Assembly (NCBI GenBank): GCA_958496175.1
Contig: OY292276.1
Span: forward strand, 17,626,001 to 17,690,000
Direction: 5' to 3'
DNA length: 64,000 nt
Origin: Sisyra terminalis
Taxonomy: Eukaryota; Arthropoda; Insecta; Neuroptera; Sisyridae
In this document: positions 1 to 10,473 of the stretch, one piece after another
Layout: each line of letters starts with the position of its first letter
How positions within the stretch are numbered: position 1 is the first letter of the stretch
Translations under genes and position numbers: made by a program
The notes under the pieces: model-generated
What the model was told of the DNA's origin: nothing
Database searches by the model: none
What the model saw: the letters and a program-made list of their open reading frames with translations, nothing else

Positions 1-2190
1 AATAATCCATTTTTTTATAAAATTATTGGTATGGAACTTAAAGTTGTACCTTTGTAACGGTTTAATAATTTTAAAATAAATCAGCAAATTTTGAACAAGT
101 AATTAAACATAACTTCAATTCAAGATACTATCGTTTATTTCTTTAATTGTTGCAGAAAGTCATTTAGTAGTCTTTATTACTTTTTAGATAAGTTATATTT
201 ATAGTTAATAAATAAAAAAGGATAAACAAGCGATATAGCTTTGTGAGTTTGATCCAGTTTAACAATTTATGAAAGAACACATAAGGTCTATGAAATGGGC
301 ATTCCAGTTTCATTTATCACGACTAAATTTTTTGCATTGAAGTCTAGGTTTTGTCTTTAAAGTATGTGAAACAATATCTTTATTATTAAAAATAGTAAAA
401 TTATTTCATTTCATTATTTGATTTATTTTCAACATTTTTAATTTCATTATTCTATTGAATTTCTGACTTTAAAGATAATAATGTTAATATACTATTTTTA
501 ATACTCTCTTATTACTCCTGACTTATCCATAATTCGACCCATGATTTGATCCAATATATCTCGAATTTGCAGTAATCAATTTTTTTCTTTCTTTAGAGTC
601 TTCTTAAGAAAATTTGTTTATATTTGAAAACCGAAATTAAATTTGAGGTACAAAAATTTAGTGTTTTAGCGAAACTGGTTTTAAACACTGAAAAATAAGT
701 TCAGTATCTCTTAGTTTCGGTCAAAATGTTTAGGTTTTTCCTTTCCTTCCTTACTCATTTTTACATTTTAGTTAATTTAAAGTAAGTTTTATGATTGAAA
801 ATATATTTTTTTTATTACGGAGAATCCATTTGATTCCATTTAGTTCAAGAACCAAATGGATTGAATTATAACTAACTCAGTAATCCGTACTAATAGTTGG
901 AGTTTTAATTAGTCCGAATATAGTATTCGTTATAATTTACACCAGATCAGTCGCCTCCAAGAGCCATACGAACGCTGACGGATGTTACTTCAGTGCCGGC
1001 TATAATGTTGGAAATTTTTTTGTCGAAATCAAAAATTCAATTGAGCATTACCTACAAACAAATAATTATGGTGCTAAAACATTTAATTTAATTGATATCA
1101 ATTTTGAAATTGAACTTGTGTATGATAATATACTTAATTTATGTTTAATAAATTGATACCAGGTTCATAATTGAAGATTCCATTTTCAAACGCCTAAATA
1201 TTTGGATTCTTGTAAAGGATTTTTCTACAGGAGTAATGGAAAGTTTTCTTAAAAAAAAAACTCTTAAAATCTGCGGAAATTTCTATGGAAATTACTTCAG
1301 TATTTACAAAATATGTTCCTAAATAATAAATTACTTGAACGACTCTTGCTTTAACTAGCTAATGCTGTTAATATATCAGAACAGTTATTAATTAATTGAT
1401 TCTTGAAAGCTAACTAGGAACAGTTATATCTAGGCAAACAATTATGCACATCTTATAACAACGTTGCTTAACCAAAACCATTGAAAGCTTCTTATACGGT
1501 CGTTTGGTTTCAACCATTGAATGATTCCCAAAATACAAGCAAGTATTTTCGGAAATTTGGTCATATGAGGGCTTTTCTCAAAAAAGAAATCGTAGTTACA
1601 TAAAATGAGTATTAAAACATTCAGGACATTTAAAATTGCAATATTCCAGTGGCAAAAATATAATTTTGTTCACAGTTATTACAAAAAAGCCTAGAAAAAA
1701 ATACCAAAATAAATGAAATTAGAAATATTCAGAACAAAGGGATCCTTAACTCAAGTAGTCGATCGAATCAATTGATTCAATTCCATTAGTCGGATCAATA
1801 AGTTAAGTTTTACAAATTATTTTTGAGCAAATTATGTTTGAATATACTTTATCCAAAAAAACTTTAATTTTATCGGAGTGATTGTTTGAATCGTTTGAAT
1901 TGATGGTCAGTGTTGCATTTAAACTTAAAAAAATATTCATACCAAATAAATGTGACCAAAGAATAAATAATCAAATTTTCCATTATGGTTGGAAACAGTT
2001 GGAAATTAAAAGTTTATCTTTAAGGTATGTAATTTTCTTTTGGCTAATGAGAATAGAGAGAATAATCGTGCGATTATCGGCGATTATGAAAATAGTCTCA
2101 AATAATCTAAAAGAATAGTAGTAGGGTAGTAGGACCTAAACACATTTTTTTTATAAATGTGTAGTATGAATATTAAAATCTACGTAAACT
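1..2190. other. AT-rich intergenic DNA, no gene recognised
   Basis: Very AT-rich sequence with frequent stops on both strands. The only open frame of any length (1882-2118, plus, 78 codons) starts at a non-ATG codon and shows no domain or splice context. I see nothing here that I can call. Confidence 0.6.
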
Positions 2191-2199
2191 GGATCATTT

Positions 2200-2620
2200 A
2201 GATATGATTCAGTCTAAAATATTCAGCTCAATTTCAGTAAAAAAAAATCATTCCTTATATCCTTTTCGTGCATTTGAAAATTATCCATTTCGGATGTCTT
2301 TTTGCACACAGAACAAATAATTTTTCACACAACTACTCATGTAAGGACATTGTTTTAAAACCCGTTAATATTACCTAATAAGAAAAAATAACCCGTTAAA
2401 AACGATGATTTCCAAGAAAAATTTGGACACCCATTTTTAGATCCCCAACTTTCCGTTTTTATTTTCCGGCAAACCATCCTGTAAAAACTAAAAATGTTTC
2501 GTTTGCAGAGTTAAGGATGGATTAACCAATAATAATAAACTATAATTCAGCGAAAAAAATCAACCCTTATATCCTTATTTTGCAGTTGAAAATTATTCTT
2601 TATTCCAAATCACTGGAATT
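2200..2620 (-). repeat. Reverse-orientation copies of the ~335-bp repeat
   Basis: Two blocks (about 2216-2300 and 2508-2610) match, as reverse complement, the units at 3.7-5.0 kb. The shared stretch reads as TATATCCTTATTTTGCAG followed by TTGAAAATT, next to a copy of AGTTAAGGATGGATT. Spacing between the blocks is about 300 bp, close to the unit length downstream, so this is probably one and a fraction units in the opposite orientation. Function unknown; similarity judged by eye. Confidence 0.55.
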
Positions 2621-3029
2621 ACTGATTTTTCGCTTGAAAGTCGACTGCTCAATCATCTCGGCCATTAGAAGATATATGTATTGTTCGTTTAAACTCATAT
2701 TTAATGATTTCTCAATTGATTGAAACTTGAAAAATCTTTTCGATCGAAGGAATTTGAATTTTCCAAAAATATTTTAACCATAGCTTCTGCAAGTTAATCC
2801 CAGAAAATTTGTCGAAAGACATGGTAACATTTTAATGTCCTTAATTTTATTTTTCGAAAAAAACAAGCTTGTATTTGAACAGTATCCTCTAACGTAATAT
2901 GTAATTTTTATTATTAATCACAAGGATTAAGGACATCAAAAAGTTAGGATATTTTGATCGTATTATTCGATAATTAATCTATAATAAAACATTGTATCAA
3001 CCTTTCCTAATTTATGGATATATTAATTT

Positions 3030-3600
3030 AAAAGCTCTGAAATATAAAATTCAAGAGGATGGGTTCAGTCAATCGAATTGAAACAATGAATTCAATTAAA
3101 ATAAATTTATTAATGTAAAATATCAATTCAATAATAAGAAAATAAGAGTTTCTTACATATTTATAATTATTTATATAAAATTATGTAAAAGAATCAATTG
3201 CTACAATCATAGAAATATTAATTTAATTAATTAGCTTTTGATTTTTCTCATATTTTGATTATTTATCACTTAATCCACTTTATCACGTTCACTGATTTAT
3301 TGAACCACAATTTACACCACTAATTGTTGTAGTAAATACATTTGGGTTCTTCTCGGTAGAAACCAATTGTGGAAATGATATCCTTGATGAATTTGATTGT
3401 TGATTCAAAACATCTCGAATGCCTTCGATCAGCTTCTTCTGTAGCGAAAAAATCAATTAGAACAATATTTAAAAGTTTCAAAAACTCTGACACTTACAAA
3501 ATATTTATCTCCCAAAAAGATTATATTTTCCCACTCCAGGTAAGTTGAAGCTAAAAAAATACAATGATATAAATTAATAAAATAAAGCACACCATATGTC
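3030..3600. repeat. Dispersed repeat, copy A (related to 46.5-47.1 kb)
   Basis: This stretch and 46540-47110 share a series of collinear matches: CTCTGAAATA near the start, then a TCGAATTGAAACAATG-like block, then a TTTATCTCCCAAAA block near the end. On the minus strand, 3437-3518 contains TTGGGAGATAA followed by a splice-donor-like GTAAGTGTC and, about 60 bp on, an acceptor-like TTTTTTCGCTACAG. That arrangement is exon-like, but I do not recognise the peptide. It could be a decayed multicopy gene or the end of an unclassified transposon. Confidence 0.45.
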
Positions 3601-3719
3601 GAATTTATATTAAGTAGTAACCTACACAACATAGACCGCAGCCCAATTTCATAAGTGAATAAAATGAAACTTTCAAGGATTGCATTTCTTGATAAGATTA
3701 CTTTTTTTTCAACTTTTAT

Positions 3720-5050
3720 ATCGTGGAAAATTTTTTGTCCTATCCATAACAGGACTTCCACAATTTCAGTTTAAAGTTTCAAAAAGGACCACTTTCAACT
3801 GCAAAATAAGGATATAAGGGATGGATTTTAGCGTTGCAATTTAGAAGAATATTTTAGACTGAATCATCCTTAACGTAACTGCATAAAGAAAATTTGCATT
3901 TAATGGCTAGATCCTTGAAAAATCAAAACAGGAATTAAAGGAGGTGAAAACGCATGCACCAAATTTGGCCTGAAAATCCTAAATTTCGAGGGGTGGCTTT
4001 TTCTTATAAGGTTATATTTTAACGATGAAATATAAATCAGTGGGTTGATTTAAATAGTAATGTGAAAAAAAATTTGTCCTGTTTGCAAAAGGACACCCAC
4101 AAAATCGTTTCAAAGTTTCGAAAAGTTCAATTTTCAAATACACAAAAAGGATTTAAGGGATGGTTTTTTTCGCTGAAATTGGGCTAAATATTATAGACAA
4201 ACTCATCCTTAACGTAACTAGTTAAAGAACATTTGCATTTAAGGGCTAGATCCTTGAGAAATCAAAACAGGAATTTAAGTAGGTGAAAACACATGCATCA
4301 AATTTACTCTGAAATTCATCAATTTCGAGGAGCGACTTTTCCTTATAAGGACATATTTTATCGAAGGAATATAAATCAGTGAGTTAATGTGAAAATTTGT
4401 TTGTCCTGTGTTCAAAAGGACACCCACAATATCGTTTCTAAGTTTTGAAAAGAACAATTTTCAAGTACACAAAAGGGATATAAGGGATGTTTTTTTTTGC
4501 TGCGAGTGGGCTGAATATTTTAGATAAAATCATCTTTAACGTAACTAGTTAAAGAAAATTTGCATTTAAGGGGTTGATCCGTGAGAAATCAAGACGGGAA
4601 GATAAGGAAGTGAAAACGCATGTACCAAGTTCGCCCTGAAACTCATTGTTTTCGAGGGGTGACTTTTCCTTATAAGGACATAATTTATTAACGGATTATG
4701 ATTAAGTAATGTGATGTGAAAAGTAGTGTGAAAAACATTTTGTCCTGTGAGCAAAAGGACACCCACAATTTCATTTTAAAGTTTCTAAAATTACAATTTT
4801 CAACTGCAAAATAAAGATATAAGGGATGGATTTTTTCGCTGCAATTGAGAAGAATACTTTAGACTGAATCATCCTTAACGTAACTGCACAAAGAAAATTT
4901 GGATTTTATGGCTAGATCCTTGAGAAATCAACACGGGAAGATTTTTACTTCAAATGAGGAAGTCAAAAATCCGCCGGGATCAATTTTTGGCCAAAAAAGA
5001 GGAAAAAACTTTTTGAGTGAAAAATCATGCTACTGCCAGAAAAATGGCAA
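3720..5050 (+). repeat. Tandem array of ~335-bp units (four copies)
   Basis: A landmark TTGTCCT recurs at about 3735, 4074, 4401 and 4740, giving periods of 339, 327 and 339 bp. Each unit carries the same ordered segments: AAAAGGACACCCACAA, then GATATAAGGGATGG, then ATCCTTAACGTAACT, then a TAGATCCTTGA block. Units have diverged by substitutions and small indels, so the array is not fresh. Minus-strand open frames in successive units give similar short peptides, which follows from DNA similarity and is not good evidence of coding. Related single copies lie at 2.2-2.6 kb (reversed) and 46.2 kb. Confidence 0.8.
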
Positions 5051-5059
5051 ACGGTATTG

Positions 5060-6250
5060 AACCAGAATGGTTAATTTATAATTTAATAAAATATTTATTC
5101 AATTTACGAAAACTAACGGGGCTCTATCCAGAAATGGGACGCTGAGATAGGAAGACCTCAGACCATCGTCGCCCATCGCCCTGGATATTTTACAGTCTCT
5201 GAAGAAAACAAATATCAAAATATAATCTGTGATAAGTGAAAAATTTAATCTGTTGTGTAAATCCATTGTGCTCACATATTATTTATATCTCAAATTTATA
5301 GTTTTACTATAATTTTAGCTAAATTTCAATGTTCATAGATAAATACCATTACATATAATCTATACTTAATGTAAAAAAAACTCACCTATGTAAATATATC
5401 TAAAGTGCATATGGCCTAAGTGGCTGAGCACCAAAATTTAAAAAAAAAATTATAATGCAATAAAACATTAATTTATTTCATTTGAAACGTTCTACCAAAG
5501 AACAATGTATTGATAGAAACAAAAACAATATTTATAAGCTTAATAAAATATAAAATTTCACTTTTAGTAATTTATTTTTAAAAATAATTTCTAGAATGTT
5601 TTTTATTTAATTTAAATCACAGAAACAATTTTCCTTTTGAACATTATTTAAATTGTATGCCACAATTTCTTCAGAAACAAAAATATCATTCCTCAGTTTA
5701 AGAAAACGAAAAATGTAGATATATTTTTAGTATTTCTATTTTTATAAGTCTTGAAAATAAAAAAAATAAAAAATTTTTATTCAAATCAAATAAAATCAAT
5801 ACAACTTTTAATCAATATTCTTCTAATAAACTAAATTCATAAGAGATAAAAAAAATTCCTAGAGCTAATAAAAAGTGAAAATAAAAAAAAATATGTTAAG
5901 AAATAGTACTTAAAAACAAAATATGTTTTGTCTCTCAGAACTTTTGTTTAAAATTAGGTAAAACTAGAAAGATAATTCGTAAGCTTTAAATTTATAAAAA
6001 TAATATGGCAATCCCTATAAAATTGGCAATTAGTAATTAGTAAATTAGTAAATTGAAAATAAATTATTTTTAAATTATTTAACTTGTACCAAAATGGGTT
6101 TTGCAAAGTTTTGATCATAAACAAATAATATTTTGTCTAATTTTCAGTAAATTTGTTATCGTATAAAAGTAATTAAGCTTTTCCAGTATTAGTTTGTGAT
6201 ATTTTTTTCTTTGGTGTTATACTTCTTGTTTCGAAGAAAATAAATAAAAT
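5060..6250. other. AT-rich spacer with a SINE-like scrap
   Basis: No gene seen. Around 5150-5200 there is a GC-richer scrap (CTCAGACCATCGTCGCCCAT) resembling one at 16860-16880 (CTCTGACCATCGTCACCA), so it may be a remnant of the same short interspersed element. The rest is low-complexity A/T sequence downstream (3' side) of the nanos-type gene. Confidence 0.45.
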
Positions 6251-6279
6251 TATATTAATTAAATAATTTGAATCAAGTT

Positions 6280-6741
6280 TCAGTTCAAATATTTTCCAAG
6301 CGGTTTTCCTAGTGGTCTTTGTGGACAGTAACGTATTGTATGTGCTTTATCACCGGATAGGCCGCACACTGGGCATACATATTTACGCAGTACAGGGCAC
6401 AATGTGATTCCTTCTTTGTTTTTGACAATATGCGATGTGTATTCGGAAAATCTTGCTCCATTATTTTTGCAGAAAACGCATAGAAGAAACCGCAACTTCG
6501 CCTTCTTTTCACGTTCCATTTTTAGATTATCAGGATAATGAATTGATGTTACACTGGATTCCACGAATGGGAAAGGCTTGGATTCCAAAACAGGAGCCCA
6601 GCGGATTCTAGTTTCCCTTTCGTTTTTATCATCGTCTATGTCGTAGGAAATCCCATTCTTTAGAAACTCATTCTTTAAGTTTTGATAAAATTGTTCTAAA
6701 AAAATAGTATTGTTTAATTCCGAAATATCAACATTCGACAT
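6280..6741 (-). CDS. Nanos-type zinc-finger protein, intronless copy
   Basis: Uninterrupted 153-residue frame starting at ATG. The C-terminal half is a canonical Nanos (zf-nanos) module: C88-x2-C91-x12-H104-x10-C115, then C123-x2-C126-x7-H134-x4-C139, with the family signatures VFCKNNG, CPVLRKY and SGDKAHTIRYC. The first ~80 residues are acidic, without a recognisable domain. Nanos proteins bind RNA together with Pumilio and repress translation in germline and posterior patterning; that role is inferred from the family. The frame runs straight through the point where the paralog at 41.6 kb has an intron (after FLEQ, residues 14-17), so this copy has lost the intron or is a retrocopy. All eight metal ligands are present and the frame is intact, so a pseudogene seems unlikely. 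Most animal Nanos proteins are longer at the N-terminus; an upstream coding exon cannot be excluded. Confidence 0.85.
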   Translation of the reverse strand: MSNVDISELNNTIFLEQFYQNLKNEFLKNGISYDIDDDKNERETRIRWAPVLESKPFPFVESSVTSIHYPDNLKMEREKKAKLRFLLCVFCKNNGARFSEYTSHIVKNKEGITLCPVLRKYVCPVCGLSGDKAHTIRYCPQRPLGKPLGKYLN

Positions 6742-7139
6742 AACTTTACATTAGACAAGGGTATGAGTAGGTACGTTTAACTAGAAATAAATATACCTAC
6801 TCCACAAAAATAAATTGTTTTCAATACTATTATATAAAAAAGTGATTATATTGAGGTAACTCTAAATTAATAATTAAACTTTAAAACTGAAGAATTAATC
6901 ATTCATAATTTATGTATGGCTTATTCCTTTATTTTAATCTCCTCGTACCCCTTAGGAAGATTAATTATTATTTTTTTTACAATTAACACTAAAGAAATAA
7001 AAGAATTACTTCTTTTACATAATTAATGGAAAACCCTCTATAATAAAAAAAAACTTAAATCTGGTGGTGGAAAATATAATAGCTAACGATTAAGTGCTAT
7101 TAATTTTTGCTTTAATGTTATCAACAATTATTTTTGTAG

Positions 7140-7453
7140 CAGTGGAGTAGCGAGTGTAGTGCAAAGGCTGAGGGGGGCATCATGCCCCGGGCGCTACTCA
7201 CAAAGGGATTTCAAATGGTCCACAAAACAATGCTAGATAATTTTTATTTTAATTAATTATTTGGAAATTTATTTTAAATTTAGTACCAGTGTAATATAAT
7301 AAATGTTAATACGTAAATAAAAAAGGAAAAAAGGACCACTAATAGTCTGAGTCATATCTCACTTACATATAATATTATATGGTTTCTAAATGCCGGAGAG
7401 GGGACCAAAAATGTATTGTGCCCCGGGCGCAAATTAAGCTCGCCACGCCACTG
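7140..7453. mobile_element. hAT-like MITE (314 bp)
   Basis: Non-coding element with terminal inverted repeats: left end CAGTGGAGTAGCGAG, right end reading CAGTGGCGTGGCGAG on the minus strand. Flanking octamers TTTTGTAG and TTTTAAAG agree at 6 of 8 positions, consistent with a decayed hAT 8-bp target duplication. It carries GC-rich subterminal CCCCGGGCGC blocks on both sides. No transposase is encoded. Confidence 0.75.
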
Positions 7454-7459
7454 TTTTAA

Positions 7460-8230
7460 AGCTCAAACTAACAAACTCTTAAAGCTATTCTCATAAAGAT
7501 AAAATATTTTTTTTCAAAATATATTTAAAAAATCTCTCACAATGAAATAGTTTGTCCTTTTTTTGGGATAATAAAAACATATATAATTACCTTCAAAGCT
7601 TAGACAAGAATTCATTTTTATGATCCAAAAATCCTCACAAATAATAAAAATTATTATACAGCTCTTACTAGTTTTGCAGCACTAATGTGAGATTACAGCA
7701 ACAATATACGACAAATACAAAATATTTCAGGCAACAACAATGAGAAAATATTTTAGAATAAAGATATGTACTGGGAATTGCAAGGAATGTTTTGAAGCCT
7801 TACGGAATATTAAAAGTTGTATGTTTCGTCGTTCTTTCTTGAATAATAGGGGATAGTGTGTAGGTAGTTGTTATTATCGGTGCTGGTACCACTTCACTTG
7901 GGCAAACAATGCATCACTCCTGAATATTTTAAGACGCAAAATAAATCGGGTAACTTTCTCACACTCAACCGTGAGAAAGTTAGTTATTAGGATTAGAAAC
8001 GATTTTTTTTTCTTGGGAAAAGAAGTTTTATTTTTTTCCCAACAATTGGTCTTACATATCTTCATTTAAAATATTGTTTATCTATTTTCTTTGATATAAC
8101 TTTATTTTGCTGTTTGTAAAATATTCTAGCCCTCTTTAGATTGTTTGTAAAAAATTGATGAAAATCAATTTAAAGAACAAAAGTTTTGGTGTAGTTTCTA
8201 AGATATGTTCAATAGCAAATATCTAAATTG
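7460..8230. other. AT-rich spacer, no gene seen
   Basis: Nothing supportable. A minus-strand open frame at 7874-8065 is rich in Lys and Phe codons from A/T runs and has no domain. Confidence 0.5.
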
Positions 8231-8864
8231 ACTACATAAATGATTTAGCTTAGGCCGCGGCGGGCGCCAAATTTTCAAAGTCGGAACTTTTTTCCCTTAA
8301 TTTTATTAAATATACCCTAAACAATATATTTTCACATTGTTTTCTGTGAGAAATATAGCAAAAGCAATGTTCTGGTTCAATCAAAAAGCTATATATTATG
8401 GAAAATCCACCACTGAACAAGGTAGATATAAGAAACTATTTTTATGCTTACCTATATTTTTGAAGTCTATTGAAATAAAAATAAATTGAATAATGAAAAT
8501 TTGATAAATCAAGTTTTATAAATAATAAAAACTTTATCTTCTCTTATATTTACTTAAAATTTGAATTTTATTATTTGAGATACCTAATAAGCCTAATAAA
8601 CTGGGACATTTAGAAATGACCATCCCCGTTTATTATTCCTACCCTTATTAAACCAGTATTTTTAATTTTTTCGATATTGCAAACTATTTTTTTATATTTT
8701 ACTGTCATGCTTATTTTCACATTTTCTTCATTGAAAAAAATTTTATTCAAATTTTGCATTAATTTGCTTTAGTTTAACATCTCGGAAACCATTACTTATT
8801 GATGAATTATTATAATGACAAAAAAATACTTACTGTTTTCGTGGTTTTTTCATCATTACTCATT

Positions 8865-9111
8865 CAGTAGAGTAGCGGAAGTTTTCACCGCCCGGGACCG
8901 ATCGAAAATCTATCGCCCCCTATTTTTATTACTAGCCAAGAAAATTGATAAAAAGTCAAATACCTTTAAATTCTTTAATTATTTAAAACGGGACTCTTCG
9001 TATTTTTCTCAAAGCAAAATCTTTTATGCAACTATCAATGTTAACATGCCGCCCCCTTTACATGTGCCGCCCGGGGCAATGGTCACTCATATCCCTTTTG
9101 CTGTACTACTG
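8865..9111. mobile_element. hAT-like MITE (247 bp)
   Basis: Left end CAGTAGAGTAGCGGAAG; right end, read on the minus strand, CAGTAGTACAGCAAAAG. Both are followed inward by GC-rich CCGCCCGGG / CCCCGGGCGG blocks like those of the element at 7.1 kb, so the two probably belong to related families. I could not match flanking octamers convincingly. The plus-strand open frame 8815-9117 runs across it and is fortuitous. Confidence 0.6.
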
Positions 9112-9119
9112 TTTTGAAT

Positions 9120-10320
9120 AGTTAAGTAATTTAAATTATTTAACTTAGGACTGGCAATTTTAAATAGGGTCGCTAGCTGAAATAACAATGGATTTGAAAT
9201 CGCAACAATGATAAACCGAAATTCTATGTTATACTTATTTAATTAAATTAATTTAAAAATTTGTAACAATACTGGATTCAAATTCTATAACTGTATATAT
9301 TTTTTTAATTCATTATATAATAGTAGAACAAAATCATTTTTATCAAGTTTTTTTAAACCTCTGGAAAGATATTGGTTTGAAAGGTATATTCAATTGGCCA
9401 TTTAAACCTTGTTGTCACGCCTATAAGTGCCTATAAGAATTAATATTAACATAAAATTTGAATTTTGAATAATAATTAAATTTTCATCAATCAAACATTG
9501 AACACATGAACCAATTTCGAAAAATCACTTGATACTTCTTGAAAATCTCGAAAAGTACATTTCCATTGAGTTTTCCGTTGATTGCATAACTGCTCTTCTA
9601 TAAATATTGATTAAAGGTTACACCTCAGAGAATACGATGTGATATTTTTGTGGGCATTTGATAAAATCATCTTTCGATTATATTTTCCTTAAAATAATTT
9701 ACTTTTGAAAACTTGTTTTTGAATAATTTATGTAAAATCCCACATCAAACCCTAAATAAATGGGAGTCTCAATATAGTCGCATTTTTCAATCATGTTTCC
9801 TGTTCAGTATTAAAAACGTTTACCAACATTTATACCGACCATTTTGATGAGTTTTCTGCCCATTTCAGTGCTATATTGGAAAAACGGTTAGAGAAATAAC
9901 TTTTTATAAGACAGCTTTTTTTTTGGTTGGAGGATGTGGAGTTAATTTAAAATAAAATCATTATTTGGAAGTTTATGTATTTTTTTTTTATTAAAAATAA
10001 TATTGGAGGTAGGTAAAAGGAAAATCCGAGAATGTTCTAATAGTTAACAAGCATTAAATTTTGTCGTACGGATTCAGTTTTCAAGTTCTTTAGGTTGCGA
10101 AAGAACTACCAAACATCGATGCAGACTAATTCATATCCTTGATTATCCTTCTGAATGTCCAATACTTCAATTAGGCATATGCTGTACTTATTATAGACTT
10201 TTAGTCCTTAAATCATTTTCAATCACTTCTCAAACCACCGATATATAGCAGATTTTTAAATTTAAGCTTGATGTTAATAGTAATGGAGCTTTTATTTGGT
10301 TTAATAAGCTAATGAAAAGA
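9120..10320. other. Spacer downstream of SPH-1, no gene seen
   Basis: AT-rich, without coding, TIR or repeat structure that I can support. Its right part probably includes downstream or termination sequence of the SPH-1 gene, whose nearest AATAAA (minus) is at 10326-10331. Confidence 0.5.
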
Positions 10321-10325
10321 ACAAT

Positions 10326-10331
10326 TTTATT
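10326..10331 (-). terminator. Candidate polyadenylation signal of SPH-1
   Basis: AATAAA on the minus strand (TTTATT on plus), about 145 nt after the SPH-1 stop codon. A second candidate lies near 10292-10297. Neither is confirmed. Confidence 0.45.
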
Positions 10332-10473
10332 GCACAATATTTTGATATAGGAAAAGTAATGTAAATTTTAACATAATTTTCAATTTAATAGATTTAGTTT
10401 ATGTATTTTAAGTGCTTCGTTATAAAATACAAAATACATGTTAATGGCTTAAATATCATTAAATAATTCATAA

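Noticed and set aside
5405..5430. TGGCCTAAGTGG, resembling a Pol III box A
   Set aside because: No box B at suitable distance; not enough for a tRNA or SINE call.
6309..6512. Minus-strand open frame overlapping the first nanos-type gene
   Set aside because: It is an out-of-frame shadow of the zinc-finger coding sequence.
8815..9117. Plus-strand 100-codon frame
   Set aside because: Runs across a MITE and its flank; composition reflects the element's GC-rich ends.
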